Positions 48,186 through 56,832 of a DNA stretch of 64,000 nt are shown one piece after another. The stretch's first letter is position 1; each line of letters begins with the position of its first letter. This DNA is from an uncultured Christensenellaceae bacterium (GTDB lineage: Bacteria; Bacillota; Clostridia; Christensenellales; Aristaeellaceae), in contig CAJOJQ010000019.1 in NCBI GenBank assembly GCA_905234985.1, positions 1-64,000 on the forward strand. The letters run 5' to 3'. The position numbers and the translations under genes were made by a program. Below the pieces are notes generated by a model. It was not told where the DNA came from. It saw nothing but the letters and a program-made list of their open reading frames with translations, and searched no databases.

Positions 48186-51100
48186 TTTTTCTCCTCCTCG
48201 CGCCGGTTGCGGCGGTACCGCACCAGGATCAGGATGACGGCCACCAGCATCAGGAACATGACGGAGGTGGAAACGAGGGTAAAGATCACGGCGTCCCGGT
48301 TCTTTTCCAGGCGATCCCGCAGGGTGGCTTTTTCAATGGCTTCTTCCTTGAGGAAGCGGAAGCTCTTGGTTTCCAGATCCCGGTCGATCAGGAAAGCGTC
48401 TCCGGACAAAGCCCAGGTGTTTTCCTGCTTTACGGCGTACCGGTCCAATTGGGACAGGGCCTGGGTGTCCGGCGCGCAGACGGCCAAAATGGCGCGGCCC
48501 TCCTGGTAGGGGGAACGGATATATTGCAGCACGCAGATTTCCGCCGCGTAGCGTTCGCTGAGCAGCAATTGGCTGCTGCTGGCAAAGCGCGCGCCGTCTT
48601 TGGCGAAGGGGAAGCTCAATTTATCGTTGATGGAGCGCAGGAAGGCGTTGTCCTGGTATGTGCCGATGGCGATCACGTGGGCGTTCTGGTTTTCCTTGGG
48701 GAAACGGGAAGCGTACCATACGCTCACCGTGCCGTAGGGCGATACGTCCGTGCCCATCAAGGCGGCGATGCGGCCGAAAACGGCGTATTCCTTTTCGTCC
48801 ATGTCGTCCGGCACCACCAGGGCCAAATTGTTGAACAGGCCTAAGCGCTGGAAGGGATAGGGCCGCAGGGACAGATCGTACACGCTGGCGTTTCCCGCGG
48901 GGAAGTACAGGGTGGATTCGCCGCTGACGTAGGCCCAGGGCACTTCGTCCGCCCGCTTGGTGCAGTACAGATCCTTTACCTCCAGGTCGAAGGCGATTTT
49001 CAGGGTGGAGGCGTGGGTGCCCACCACATCGGAGGGCATCATGAAGGAGAAGGTGTCCAGGGTGGCCTTGTCCCGATCCAGCTTTTTGGAGGCCACGGGG
49101 GTATCGCCCCAATAGACCGTCACCAGGGAACGGTCGAAATCCAGGTTGTCGCTGTAACGCATTTTCAGTTCGATCTTGCCGCCCTCGCCTAACACGAAGC
49201 CGCCGGAGAAGGGCAGATAAATGTTGCTGACCTGGTGGAAGGGACCCACGAAATAGATGCCGTTCTGGTTGGTGATGCCCTTGACGGTTTCCCCGTTTTC
49301 GATCAGGGCGTTTTGGGAACGGTAGGCCAGTACCGTGGTGGCCGCGCCGGAGGGAACGAAGGTCCAGTCGTATTTTTCCTGGGTCACGCGATCCGCGTCC
49401 AGCAGCATGAAGGCCGCTTCGGTCAGGTCCTCCGCCTTGGCGGCGGTGACCACCATCACATACCTGCCGTTCTGGCCGTACAGGTACACGAAGGCCCCTT
49501 CCCGGCTCAAATCCATATCGGGGGGCATGGCTTTGCGCGCTTCCTCCGGCAGGCGGTCGGCCTGGGCCACGATGAGGGCGTTGCCCCGGGCGGGCAGGGA
49601 GGCGGGCAGGGGCTTAAAGCCGATGCGGTCCTCCGCGCCGGTTTCATTGCCCAAATCCGCCCGCAGCAGGAACGCGGCGCGCAGTTCTTCCTCCAGGGCC
49701 TTGTCCGGCACGTACACGGTCAGGTCCGCCCCGGTATCGTCCATGCTGGAAATGAGGGGATAGGGATAAAAACTGATTTTGTTGCCGAAATCCACCAGGT
49801 CGTAGCCCGTTTCGATAAAGGAGGCTTCGGAAATGCTGATCCAGTTGGCGCCGGAAAAATCGTCTAAGCAGCCGTCGTCGTCGTAAAGCCGCACGTAGCC
49901 GGTGATGGTAAATTCGTTATAGCCCGCCACCAGCATGTCCACGGGAATGGACACGTAAACGATCTGGGACGCGCCGTTTTCATAATCCACGGAGCAGGAG
50001 AAAATGGGGTGATTGTTGATGAAAAAGGTCAGGGACGCGGGCACATCCTGGATCATGGGGCTGACGGTGTATTCGATCTGGGCCAGGGCGTAGCGAGTAT
50101 CCCAATAATCCGGGATCCTGAAAAAGTACCCGGACCGGCCGAAAATGCCCTGCAGCACGATGCTTTCGCTGTACTTGAAAATTTTCACGTGCTGGGTTTC
50201 CGGCGTTTCAGGACGCACGCGAAGCGGCTCGCCCGCCAGCTCGGGATCGCTGGCGAACACATAGTCGATCAGCGATACTTCCTGGGGGGCTTCCGGGGTC
50301 GGAGACGGAGTAGGAGTCGGAGTAGGCGTCGGGGTAGGCGTCGGGGTAGGCGTCGGGGTAGGCGTCGGGGTAGGCGTCAGAGTAGGCGTCGGTGTAGGAG
50401 TTGGAGTCGGAGATGGGGTCACAGACAGAGATGAAGTCGAACACGGAAGCAGGGTCGGAGACGGAGTAGGCGTCGGCGTAGAAGTTGGAGTTGGTGTAGG
50501 AGTCGGCGTGTATGTCGACCTCGGCGTAGGCGTAGGCGTAGGCGTAGGCGTAGGTGTAGGCGTAGGTGTAGGCGTAGGTGTAGGCGTAGGTGTGGGTGTA
50601 GGCGTAGGTGTAGGTGTGGGCGTAGGCGTGGGAGTGGGTGTGGGCGTAGGCGTGGGTGTGGGCGTGGGCGTAGGCGTGGGAGTGGGCGTGGGCGTAGGTG
50701 TGGGCGTGGGTGTGGGCGTGGGCGTAGGCGTGGGTGTAGGCGTAGGAATCAACGTCGGCGCAGACGTCGGCGCGGATTTGTACAGGATGTAGTCTCCGTA
50801 CTGGCTGCAGTACTCTTTTTCTCCATCCGACAGAAAGGCCATCACCGCATATTCGCCGTCAGAAATCCCGGTCATATCGACTGTATCGCTTTTCAGCGTC
50901 CAGCCCTGAACCTGCTCCATTGAAAAGCCAACGGGAACTTCGTTTTCGGCAGGCAGGTATTCCTTCAAATCAAGGGCGCATACGCGATCGGCCATGCCGT
51001 TCTTCCCTTTTTTCATCAGGTATGCTTCCGCCTTGATTCCTTGCGGGGCCACGATCCTGAGGTCACACGCCAAAGCGTAGCCGTCTTCCTGAACCTCTGC

Positions 51101-51292
51101 CGCTATATGGATATACGGGGTGGGGGCTGGCGTAGGAGCGGGCGTTGGGGTCGGTGTTGGCGCAGGGGTTGGGGTCAGGTTTGCGGTATGGCGCACGGGC
51201 AAAACCACCGCTAAGCCTCCAGCCATGCAGACGGGACAGAGCAGCGCCAGGAGCAGCACAGCCATCGTGCAAATCAGGAATCCTCGCTTCAT
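48182..51292 (-). CDS. BcsB-like exopolysaccharide synthase subunit with long Thr-Pro linker
   Basis: 1036 residues from ATG 51292 (AAGGTGATTG upstream). Signal peptide (1-25), a short TP spacer (about 40-59), a ~115-residue beta domain, then a TPTP-rich linker of ~160 residues (about 175-335), a BcsB-like body ([79 protein letters not shown]) and one C-terminal helix ([20 protein letters not shown]) with a basic tail. BcsB guides the polymer from the synthase through the membrane surface; in this Gram-positive setting the linker may span the wall. It follows the GT2 synthase by 25 bases. Confidence 0.85.
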   Translation of the reverse strand: MKRGFLICTMAVLLLALLCPVCMAGGLAVVLPVRHTANLTPTPAPTPTPTPAPTPAPTPYIHIAAEVQEDGYALACDLRIVAPQGIKAEAYLMKKGKNGMADRVCALDLKEYLPAENEVPVGFSMEQVQGWTLKSDTVDMTGISDGEYAVMAFLSDGEKEYCSQYGDYILYKSAPTSAPTLIPTPTPTPTPTPTPTPTPTPTPTPTPTPTPTPTPTPTPTPTPTPTPTPTPTPTPTPTPTPTPTPTPTPTPTPTPTPRSTYTPTPTPTPTSTPTPTPSPTLLPCSTSSLSVTPSPTPTPTPTPTLTPTPTPTPTPTPTPTPTPTPTPTPSPTPEAPQEVSLIDYVFASDPELAGEPLRVRPETPETQHVKIFKYSESIVLQGIFGRSGYFFRIPDYWDTRYALAQIEYTVSPMIQDVPASLTFFINNHPIFSCSVDYENGASQIVYVSIPVDMLVAGYNEFTITGYVRLYDDDGCLDDFSGANWISISEASFIETGYDLVDFGNKISFYPYPLISSMDDTGADLTVYVPDKALEEELRAAFLLRADLGNETGAEDRIGFKPLPASLPARGNALIVAQADRLPEEARKAMPPDMDLSREGAFVYLYGQNGRYVMVVTAAKAEDLTEAAFMLLDADRVTQEKYDWTFVPSGAATTVLAYRSQNALIENGETVKGITNQNGIYFVGPFHQVSNIYLPFSGGFVLGEGGKIELKMRYSDNLDFDRSLVTVYWGDTPVASKKLDRDKATLDTFSFMMPSDVVGTHASTLKIAFDLEVKDLYCTKRADEVPWAYVSGESTLYFPAGNASVYDLSLRPYPFQRLGLFNNLALVVPDDMDEKEYAVFGRIAALMGTDVSPYGTVSVWYASRFPKENQNAHVIAIGTYQDNAFLRSINDKLSFPFAKDGARFASSSQLLLSERYAAEICVLQYIRSPYQEGRAILAVCAPDTQALSQLDRYAVKQENTWALSGDAFLIDRDLETKSFRFLKEEAIEKATLRDRLEKNRDAVIFTLVSTSVMFLMLVAVILILVRYRRNRREEEKK
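50288..50768 (-). repeat. hexanucleotide repeat coding the Thr-Pro linker
   Basis: Near-perfect runs of GTAGGC/GTGGGC units on the + strand (coding Thr-Pro pairs on the - strand), with two interruptions around 50420-50520. All units are in frame, so copy-number change would lengthen or shorten the linker without frameshift. Confidence 0.85.
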
Positions 51293-51317
51293 TTCAATCA
51301 CCTTTTCTGAAACCAGA

Positions 51318-52586
51318 TTATTGTCCTTCCACGTATCGGACGGTTTTATCCCATTTGACCTCGCGCTTGAACAGCGCGTCCATGATGGAATCCCAGGCGG
51401 CCTTGACCACCACCAGCACCCAGAGCTTGGCGTAGGAGAACAGCATGAGCGCCACCAGGCCAAGGGATTCCAGGGTAAATTCGTTTCTTTCCAGGGAGAG
51501 CGTGAGCATCACGTTGGCGATGAACACTAAAATGGCCATGCCCCACAGGGCGGAGGAAAACCCGCCTAACTTTACCTGGATGGTGCCCAGGATGCCGCCT
51601 AAGAAGATAAAGTCGGAGGCGATCAGGGAGGTGAGCATCACGCTGTACACCAGGGCGTAGTACAGGGTGTCCAGGCGCATGGGTCCCGCCTTGCGGTCAA
51701 AGGTATATTTGAAGTTCTTGAGCATCACGTAAATATTCCCTTTGGCCCAGCGCACCCGCTGCTTGAACCAGATGGGCAGCAGATGGGGTTCCTGTTCCCA
51801 TGTGACGGCCTGGGGCAGCAGCTTGATGTAATAGCCCATGCGGTAGATGCGGAAGCTGATTTCCGTGTCCTCGCTGAGGGCCTTCACGTCCCAGCCGCCC
51901 ACCTGCTCGATGATGCTGCGGCGGATCACGTAATTGGTGCCCGGGATGGTGCAGAGCTTGAAGAAAAAGTACCGGCCCGCCTGGTTCATGCACTGATGGG
52001 ACAGGGTTTCGATGTTCACGAACCGGGACAGGATGGAGGCGTTGCGGTTTCGGGTGCGGAATTTGCCGATCACCGCGCCCAATTTATCATCCACCAGCAG
52101 GTTTTCCACCAGCAGGCGCAGGGCCTTGGGTTCCGGGGTGTTGTCGGCGTCGTAAATGGCGATCACCGTGCCTTTGGCCACGGAAAAGCCGATGTTCAGG
52201 GCGTTGGATTTGCCGGTGCCGCCCACCACCTTGTCGGTGCTGATGCACATGAGGCGGCTTTCGGGATGGGCCGCCGCCAGCTCCGACAAAATTTCTTCCG
52301 TGTTGTCGGAGGAATTGTCGTTGACCACGATGATTTCATACTTGTCCTTGGGGTAATCGAAATTCAGCAGCGCCTGCACCGTCCGCTTAAGCACCAGGGC
52401 TTCGTTGTGGGCGGGCACCAGCACGGAAACCATGGGATACTTGCCCCCTGGGGGAGGGATGCTGCCGTCCGTTTTGTTGCACCGGTAGATATAGATGTAC
52501 CCGCCGATGCTCAGCGCCACGTTGAGCATCATCATGGCCCAAATGGCCGCGATGGCGTAAATGGATACGATATCAGCTACTGACAT
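51318..52586 (-). CDS. processive family 2 glycosyltransferase (BcsA/PssC-like)
   Basis: 422 residues; helix 1 at about 12-32, cytosolic GT-A domain, then about four helices. Synthase motifs: [23 protein letters not shown] (first Asp), [10 protein letters not shown] (D.D), [13 protein letters not shown] (catalytic-base Asp) and [10 protein letters not shown] (the Q..RW motif of processive synthases). It should polymerise a nucleotide-activated sugar and extrude the chain. There is no PilZ domain, unlike BcsA, so c-di-GMP control must act through a partner, probably the degenerate GGDEF protein two genes upstream. GGGAGGAGATC precedes the ATG. Confidence 0.9.
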   Translation of the reverse strand: MSVADIVSIYAIAAIWAMMMLNVALSIGGYIYIYRCNKTDGSIPPPGGKYPMVSVLVPAHNEALVLKRTVQALLNFDYPKDKYEIIVVNDNSSDNTEEILSELAAAHPESRLMCISTDKVVGGTGKSNALNIGFSVAKGTVIAIYDADNTPEPKALRLLVENLLVDDKLGAVIGKFRTRNRNASILSRFVNIETLSHQCMNQAGRYFFFKLCTIPGTNYVIRRSIIEQVGGWDVKALSEDTEISFRIYRMGYYIKLLPQAVTWEQEPHLLPIWFKQRVRWAKGNIYVMLKNFKYTFDRKAGPMRLDTLYYALVYSVMLTSLIASDFIFLGGILGTIQVKLGGFSSALWGMAILVFIANVMLTLSLERNEFTLESLGLVALMLFSYAKLWVLVVVKAAWDSIMDALFKREVKWDKTVRYVEGQ

Positions 52587-54153
52587 GTTGATCTCCTCCC
52601 GTGCTTTGGGAGCCGCGTTTCAAGAATCTTCTGTGCATCTGCCGGCGGGACTGGGCGCCTAAGAACAGGAAAATCACCAGCACCACGATGCTGATCCCGA
52701 TCAGGAACTGGTTTTGGTTCTTCAGGTTGGCCACGAACCGGTAATACTCGTTGCGCTTGTAATCGAAGGGTTCGCCCTCGGGCGTGGGGGAATACACGTT
52801 GAAGCGCTGCGCGCCGTCCACCAGCAGGGTGTTCTGATCCCAGGTGAGGGAATGGCCCTCGTCGGTGTACACGGCCTGCTCCATGCCCCACAGGCTTTGC
52901 ATGGGAAAGGGCGCGTCCTTCACCGCGTCGATCACGCTGAAAAGCTGCGCGTCCTCCGTCATGCTCATGTCCAGGTACACGGCGGTGGCGCACCGGGCCG
53001 CGTGGCTGACGCCGGTTTCGTCCAGCTTCAGGGCGGGCACGATCTGCTGGATGCCCGTGGGCAGATAATCCTTCATGCCGTATTCCTTGGCCGCGTGGAC
53101 GGAAAAAGCGTCCAGCTCGGAAAGGAACAGGGTTTTGTACCGGCGAAGGAGGGGCAGCAAATCTTCCCGGAACAGCCATTCCGAGGGGATTTCCAGCGCC
53201 AGGGGGTACACGTTCTGGCTGCAATAGTTCACGGTGGCCGCCGTCAGCTGCCGGGAAAGCGCCTCCGCGTCCAAACTGTTCTGCGTGTTGGGCGCGTGCA
53301 GGATCACCGCGCCGCCGTTGGCCTGCGCGTAGCGCAGCACCTCGCAGAACTGGGTCATGGCGGGATAATCGGCGTGATCGTAAATGGGCATGACGGAAAT
53401 CACGAAATGCATCCGGTTTTCCACCATGTATTCCACCAGCGTTTGCAGCCGGTAGGGATCATAAAAGGGATACACGGCGTCCAGCACCACGTGCTGGGTG
53501 TAGGTGGGCATGCGGACGTCGTAGGGCCACAGCCATTGGGCGATTTCCTGCACCAGCAGCTCCCTGGAAAAGGAATCAGTGTAATCCTGCAGCGCCAAAT
53601 AATGGGCGTTTCCGCTGCCGCTGGCTAAAGGCAGCTGCCCGCCGGAGGCGGCCAGCACGCCGCTCTGATAGGAAGGTTCGTCAAACGCCCCCGCGTTCAG
53701 CACGGATACGGAATGGCGGAAGCTTACTTCGTCGTCAAAGGCGTATTCCGCCACGCCCATGAAGCTGCCGGAAAATTCCTCCCGGGCGGTCAGGCCGAAG
53801 GCCTCCAGGCCCCGGGCCTGGCCCAGCGCCAGCAGCATGCCTTCATAGCCGGTCAGAACGGAAGCGTCCATCCGGTCGGACACGGCGGTATCGCACCAGA
53901 TCACCCGTTCATATTGGCCGATCACCGCCCCCGCGTCCTGCGCCTCCACAAAATCCGCCGTGTACCTGAGGGAAAACAGCGCCTGGGCGATGGCGGAAAG
54001 GTTATCCTCTCCCGCCTTTCGATCCGCTTCCTCCGCATAGACCACCAGCACGTCGCCGGGCACGGGAAGCTCCGTTTCCTCCGCCCCGGCGGGGATGAGC
54101 GGCGCGGCCAGCAGCAGGGCCAGCAGCAGGGCGGCAAGCCGGTTACACCTCAT
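52573..54153 (-). CDS. exported DUF2334 (deacetylase-like) protein
   Basis: 526 residues from ATG 54153 (AAGGAA upstream): signal peptide RLAALLLALLLAAPLIPAGA, a long extracellular part and a C-terminal helix (about 480-500) with a basic tail. FVISVMPIYDHADYPAMTQF and GGAVILHAPNTQNSLDAEAL match DUF2334, a divergent branch of the NodB-like deacetylase fold; the usual H..H metal motif is only partly evident (LHAPN). Related proteins occur in BcsB-containing polysaccharide loci. It may de-N-acetylate the polymer or only bind it. It overlaps both neighbours in the operon. Confidence 0.75.
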   Translation of the reverse strand: MRCNRLAALLLALLLAAPLIPAGAEETELPVPGDVLVVYAEEADRKAGEDNLSAIAQALFSLRYTADFVEAQDAGAVIGQYERVIWCDTAVSDRMDASVLTGYEGMLLALGQARGLEAFGLTAREEFSGSFMGVAEYAFDDEVSFRHSVSVLNAGAFDEPSYQSGVLAASGGQLPLASGSGNAHYLALQDYTDSFSRELLVQEIAQWLWPYDVRMPTYTQHVVLDAVYPFYDPYRLQTLVEYMVENRMHFVISVMPIYDHADYPAMTQFCEVLRYAQANGGAVILHAPNTQNSLDAEALSRQLTAATVNYCSQNVYPLALEIPSEWLFREDLLPLLRRYKTLFLSELDAFSVHAAKEYGMKDYLPTGIQQIVPALKLDETGVSHAARCATAVYLDMSMTEDAQLFSVIDAVKDAPFPMQSLWGMEQAVYTDEGHSLTWDQNTLLVDGAQRFNVYSPTPEGEPFDYKRNEYYRFVANLKNQNQFLIGISIVVLVIFLFLGAQSRRQMHRRFLKRGSQSTGGDQHVSS

Positions 54154-55009
54154 AGGCAAATTCCTTTTCCACCTCGCTGATGTACTTCATGGCGTCCTTG
54201 CCGAGCGCTGCGTCGTACTGCTTAAACACCACGCTCACCTCCACGGTGAGCTGCTGGCCGGTCAGCTCCGGCACCATGTTTTCCTTCTGCACGGCGGTGA
54301 GGATACGGCTCTTGACGATGGGCGCGCCGTTTTCCAGGCTGAAATAGATGATGCCGAAGGAACCCATTTCGTCCAGGGTGAACACCCTGTCCTCCAGGCG
54401 CAGGGTATTCTGGATCACGGTGGCTAAGATGTGCCTTAGGTCATTGAACTGGGCGCGGGTAAGCACCTTTTTGATTTCCTCGGCGTACCTCAGGCGCACC
54501 ATCATCAGGCCCATGCTGGTGCCGTTGCGTTCGCTTAAGGCCATGTACCTTTTCAGGCTGCTCACCATGCTGCGCAGGTTTTCCAGGCCGGTGACGGGAT
54601 CCATCACCGTCAGTTCGTCCAAGCGCTTGTTCAGCACGCCGTTCATGCCCTCGATGGAGGAGAACAGCGAAATGAACATGGTCATGCCGCCCAGGGCCGC
54701 CGCCAGCAGCGCGGGCCAAAGGTAAGCCGTCCACTCGATGGGGGTAAAGTAAGCCAAGCGGACGTACAGCTTGTACACGGTGAACACCAGCACGGTCAGC
54801 GCCGTGATCACCGTGCCCGCCACCTGCGCTCTCAGCCCCGTCAGCAGGGCGGAAAGCAACATGGCAAGCATCAGCGCCGTATGCTGATACATCAGCTCTT
54901 TGTCCGTCAGGCCCGTGATTAGGGCCGCGCCGAGCATGCTGAGCATGAAAAGCAGGATGCCCAAATCCTGGATCAGGATCAATCGGCTGGCAGCTTTGTT
55001 TTTTTCCAC
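54143..55009 (-). CDS. membrane protein with degenerate GGDEF domain keeping an RxxD I-site (PelD/PssE-like)
   Basis: 288 residues from GTG 55009 (GGAGG upstream). About four helices fill residues 10-125; the cytosolic part begins DELTVMDPVTGLENLRSM, the usual opening of a GGDEF domain. Where GGDEF should stand the sequence reads DEMGSF, so diguanylate cyclase activity is not expected. Exactly five residues before it is RLED (about residues 203-206), matching the RxxD inhibitory site that binds c-di-GMP. The pattern equals that of PelD and of Listeria PssE, c-di-GMP receptors that switch on polymer synthesis. Placed three genes before the PilZ-less synthase, it is the likely regulator. Confidence 0.8.
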   Translation of the reverse strand: MEKNKAASRLILIQDLGILLFMLSMLGAALITGLTDKELMYQHTALMLAMLLSALLTGLRAQVAGTVITALTVLVFTVYKLYVRLAYFTPIEWTAYLWPALLAAALGGMTMFISLFSSIEGMNGVLNKRLDELTVMDPVTGLENLRSMVSSLKRYMALSERNGTSMGLMMVRLRYAEEIKKVLTRAQFNDLRHILATVIQNTLRLEDRVFTLDEMGSFGIIYFSLENGAPIVKSRILTAVQKENMVPELTGQQLTVEVSVVFKQYDAALGKDAMKYISEVEKEFAYEV

Positions 55010-55013
55010 AGCA

Positions 55014-56558
55014 TTATTCCTCCGCGCTGAAAATGTGCAGGCGATGCAGAATCTCCGCGACGAACAGCAGCAGCATGCCGTCGATGCAGACCCCGCACAG
55101 CATTTGGTACCTCTCCATTTCCGCCGTGCCGCTTAAGGCGATGATGGCTGTCAGGTGCGAAAGGCCCGTAAACAGCAGCAGCAGAAAGGTATCCAGCATG
55201 ATTTGCCTTTCCCGGAAGGTGAAGTTCACTTTGTGGGGGTTCAGCCCCCGGCGCTTGCGGAACAGCATCCAGTAAACGATGGTCAGGATCAGCAGGAAGC
55301 CCATGGTCTGGGGCAGGGAATTGGCCTTGAAATTGCTGTAATTGGTCAATTGCCCGTTGACGGCGCGTTCCGGCTGCCCCGTATCGCTTTCAAAGTTGCC
55401 CACGAAGCTGCGCATGGAATGGAAGGCCGCCCGAATGCCTAACTCCAGCAGACCGAAGTAAGCCAAAGGATGGGTGAGATAATGCACAAGGATGGCGCCC
55501 ACGGAATACTTGGGCAGGAAATCCCGCTGGATATCCGGATTGCCCGACAGGGCATAGGGGAAATTGCCGTAGCTGGACATATCGGTGAGCGTTTCAAACC
55601 GGGGATCAATACCGAAATCCTCCAGGGTCTTCGCCGGATCCTCCGCCCGCAGGAGTACGCCGTTGGTCATGGCGTGCATCTTGGAAGCGTCCGAAAACCG
55701 ATCCGTTCCCGCCGTGGCGCCCACCACGGACACGATCAGGATCACCGCCGCGCTGACCGCCGCGATCAGGGAAATCTGCACCGTGCGGTCCTCCATCATG
55801 ATCTGGCGGGCGAAGAAAACCGTCAGCACCAGCCCCACCGCCGCGCAGTGGGATTCAGAAAGCGTAAGCACGCACCCAGCCGCCAGCAGCCCCACCAGTC
55901 CCGTTTGGGTCCAGCCCGTTTCCTTGTGCTGGAGGGCCAGGGAAAAGCCTAACATGTAGACCAGGCAGATTTGCCACATGGCTTCGGGGTAGAGGCTGTT
56001 AAAATAGGAAACGATGGCCGCGTCCCCCAAGATCAGCGCGCCGATGATCACCAGGAAGGTGGCTTCCGCCGCCACCTTCACACGGGAGGCGACGCCCCGC
56101 ATGGTCAGGTACACCGCGGGCAGATACAGGATGGCGTACACCAGGGCCAGGAAACGGATATCGAACAGGTTATCGTGGGTAAACTGATCGTCCAGCCACA
56201 TGGCGAAGCGGATGATCAGCCGGTGCGCGGAGACGCCCTGGGGCAGGTAGGTGGAATGCAGGTACACGCGGATAAAGTAGGCCCCCGTAGGATACGTGAG
56301 GTCCTGTCCCCGGTAGCCCAGGCCCGTGCCTAACAGGATATCGTTCAGGGAGCCGTCATCCGCCACCCCCGAAAAGGGCGGGATGAACAGGGTGAACAGC
56401 ATCATCACCAGCACCAGGGCCGCGCCCGTGAGCGCCGCCAGGTTGGGAGAATAAATCTTGCTCATGCGGCGGTTGTATTCGTGGAAACCGTGCCGCACCC
56501 CAGTGATGATTTTGACCAGCCGGGAACGAATGGTCTTTTGTTCCGAATTGTTGCTCAT
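55014..56558 (-). CDS. GT-C-like membrane protein of the exopolysaccharide operon
   Basis: 514 residues and about 12 helices. ADDGSLNDILLGTGLGY in the first outer loop and VSYFNSLYPEAMWQIC near residue 190 match the corresponding positions of the two halves of the 1042-residue protein at the other end of the operon, so it is the single-unit paralogue. GT-C glycosyltransferases carry an acidic motif in that first loop; enzymatic role is inferred. Start at 56558 has a weak ribosome site. It follows a 270-base hairpin-rich stretch, so its expression may be tuned there. Confidence 0.75.
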   Translation of the reverse strand: MSNNSEQKTIRSRLVKIITGVRHGFHEYNRRMSKIYSPNLAALTGAALVLVMMLFTLFIPPFSGVADDGSLNDILLGTGLGYRGQDLTYPTGAYFIRVYLHSTYLPQGVSAHRLIIRFAMWLDDQFTHDNLFDIRFLALVYAILYLPAVYLTMRGVASRVKVAAEATFLVIIGALILGDAAIVSYFNSLYPEAMWQICLVYMLGFSLALQHKETGWTQTGLVGLLAAGCVLTLSESHCAAVGLVLTVFFARQIMMEDRTVQISLIAAVSAAVILIVSVVGATAGTDRFSDASKMHAMTNGVLLRAEDPAKTLEDFGIDPRFETLTDMSSYGNFPYALSGNPDIQRDFLPKYSVGAILVHYLTHPLAYFGLLELGIRAAFHSMRSFVGNFESDTGQPERAVNGQLTNYSNFKANSLPQTMGFLLILTIVYWMLFRKRRGLNPHKVNFTFRERQIMLDTFLLLLFTGLSHLTAIIALSGTAEMERYQMLCGVCIDGMLLLFVAEILHRLHIFSAEE

Positions 56559-56615
56559 GTTCCGTTACCACTCACTTATTTGAAAGAGACCAAGCAGCAT
56601 TTTCAGCGGGGGGGG

Positions 56616-56823
56616 GTCGGGGGCACTCCCCCGACTGTAATCCGCAGGCGGCGGCGTGTACGTCGCCGAGGAGCAACAGAATGTTGCTTCCTCTATCAAT
56701 TTCTGGCCGTAAAATGAGCGTTTTCGCTTGCGAAAATGCCATTTTACAAGAAATTGATGCTTCGAATGAAAGAGGAATCCTGATTCCGCTTTCATTCGCA
56801 CCATTCAGCGATAGCTGAATGGT
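56616..56823 (-). repeat. array of six consecutive hairpins
   Basis: Stems at 56616-56635 (GTCGGGGG/CCCCCGAC), 56652-56669 (CGGCG/CGCCG), 56668-56693 (GAGGAGCAACA/TGTTGCTTCCTC), 56695-56758 (ATCAATTTCT.../...GAAATTGAT with inner GTAAAATG/CATTTTAC), 56763-56798 (CGAATGAAAG/CTTTCATTCG) and 56800-56823 (ACCATTCAGC/GCTGAATGGT). They fill nearly the whole interval between the GH8 fusion and the GT-C gene inside one operon. Confidence 0.75.
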
Positions 56824-56832
56824 TCATGTTCC

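Noticed and set aside
50288-50768. Tandem short repeats that might suggest a CRISPR array or tandem DNA repeat locus
   Set aside because: Units are six bases without spacers and lie in frame inside the BcsB-like gene, coding Thr-Pro pairs.
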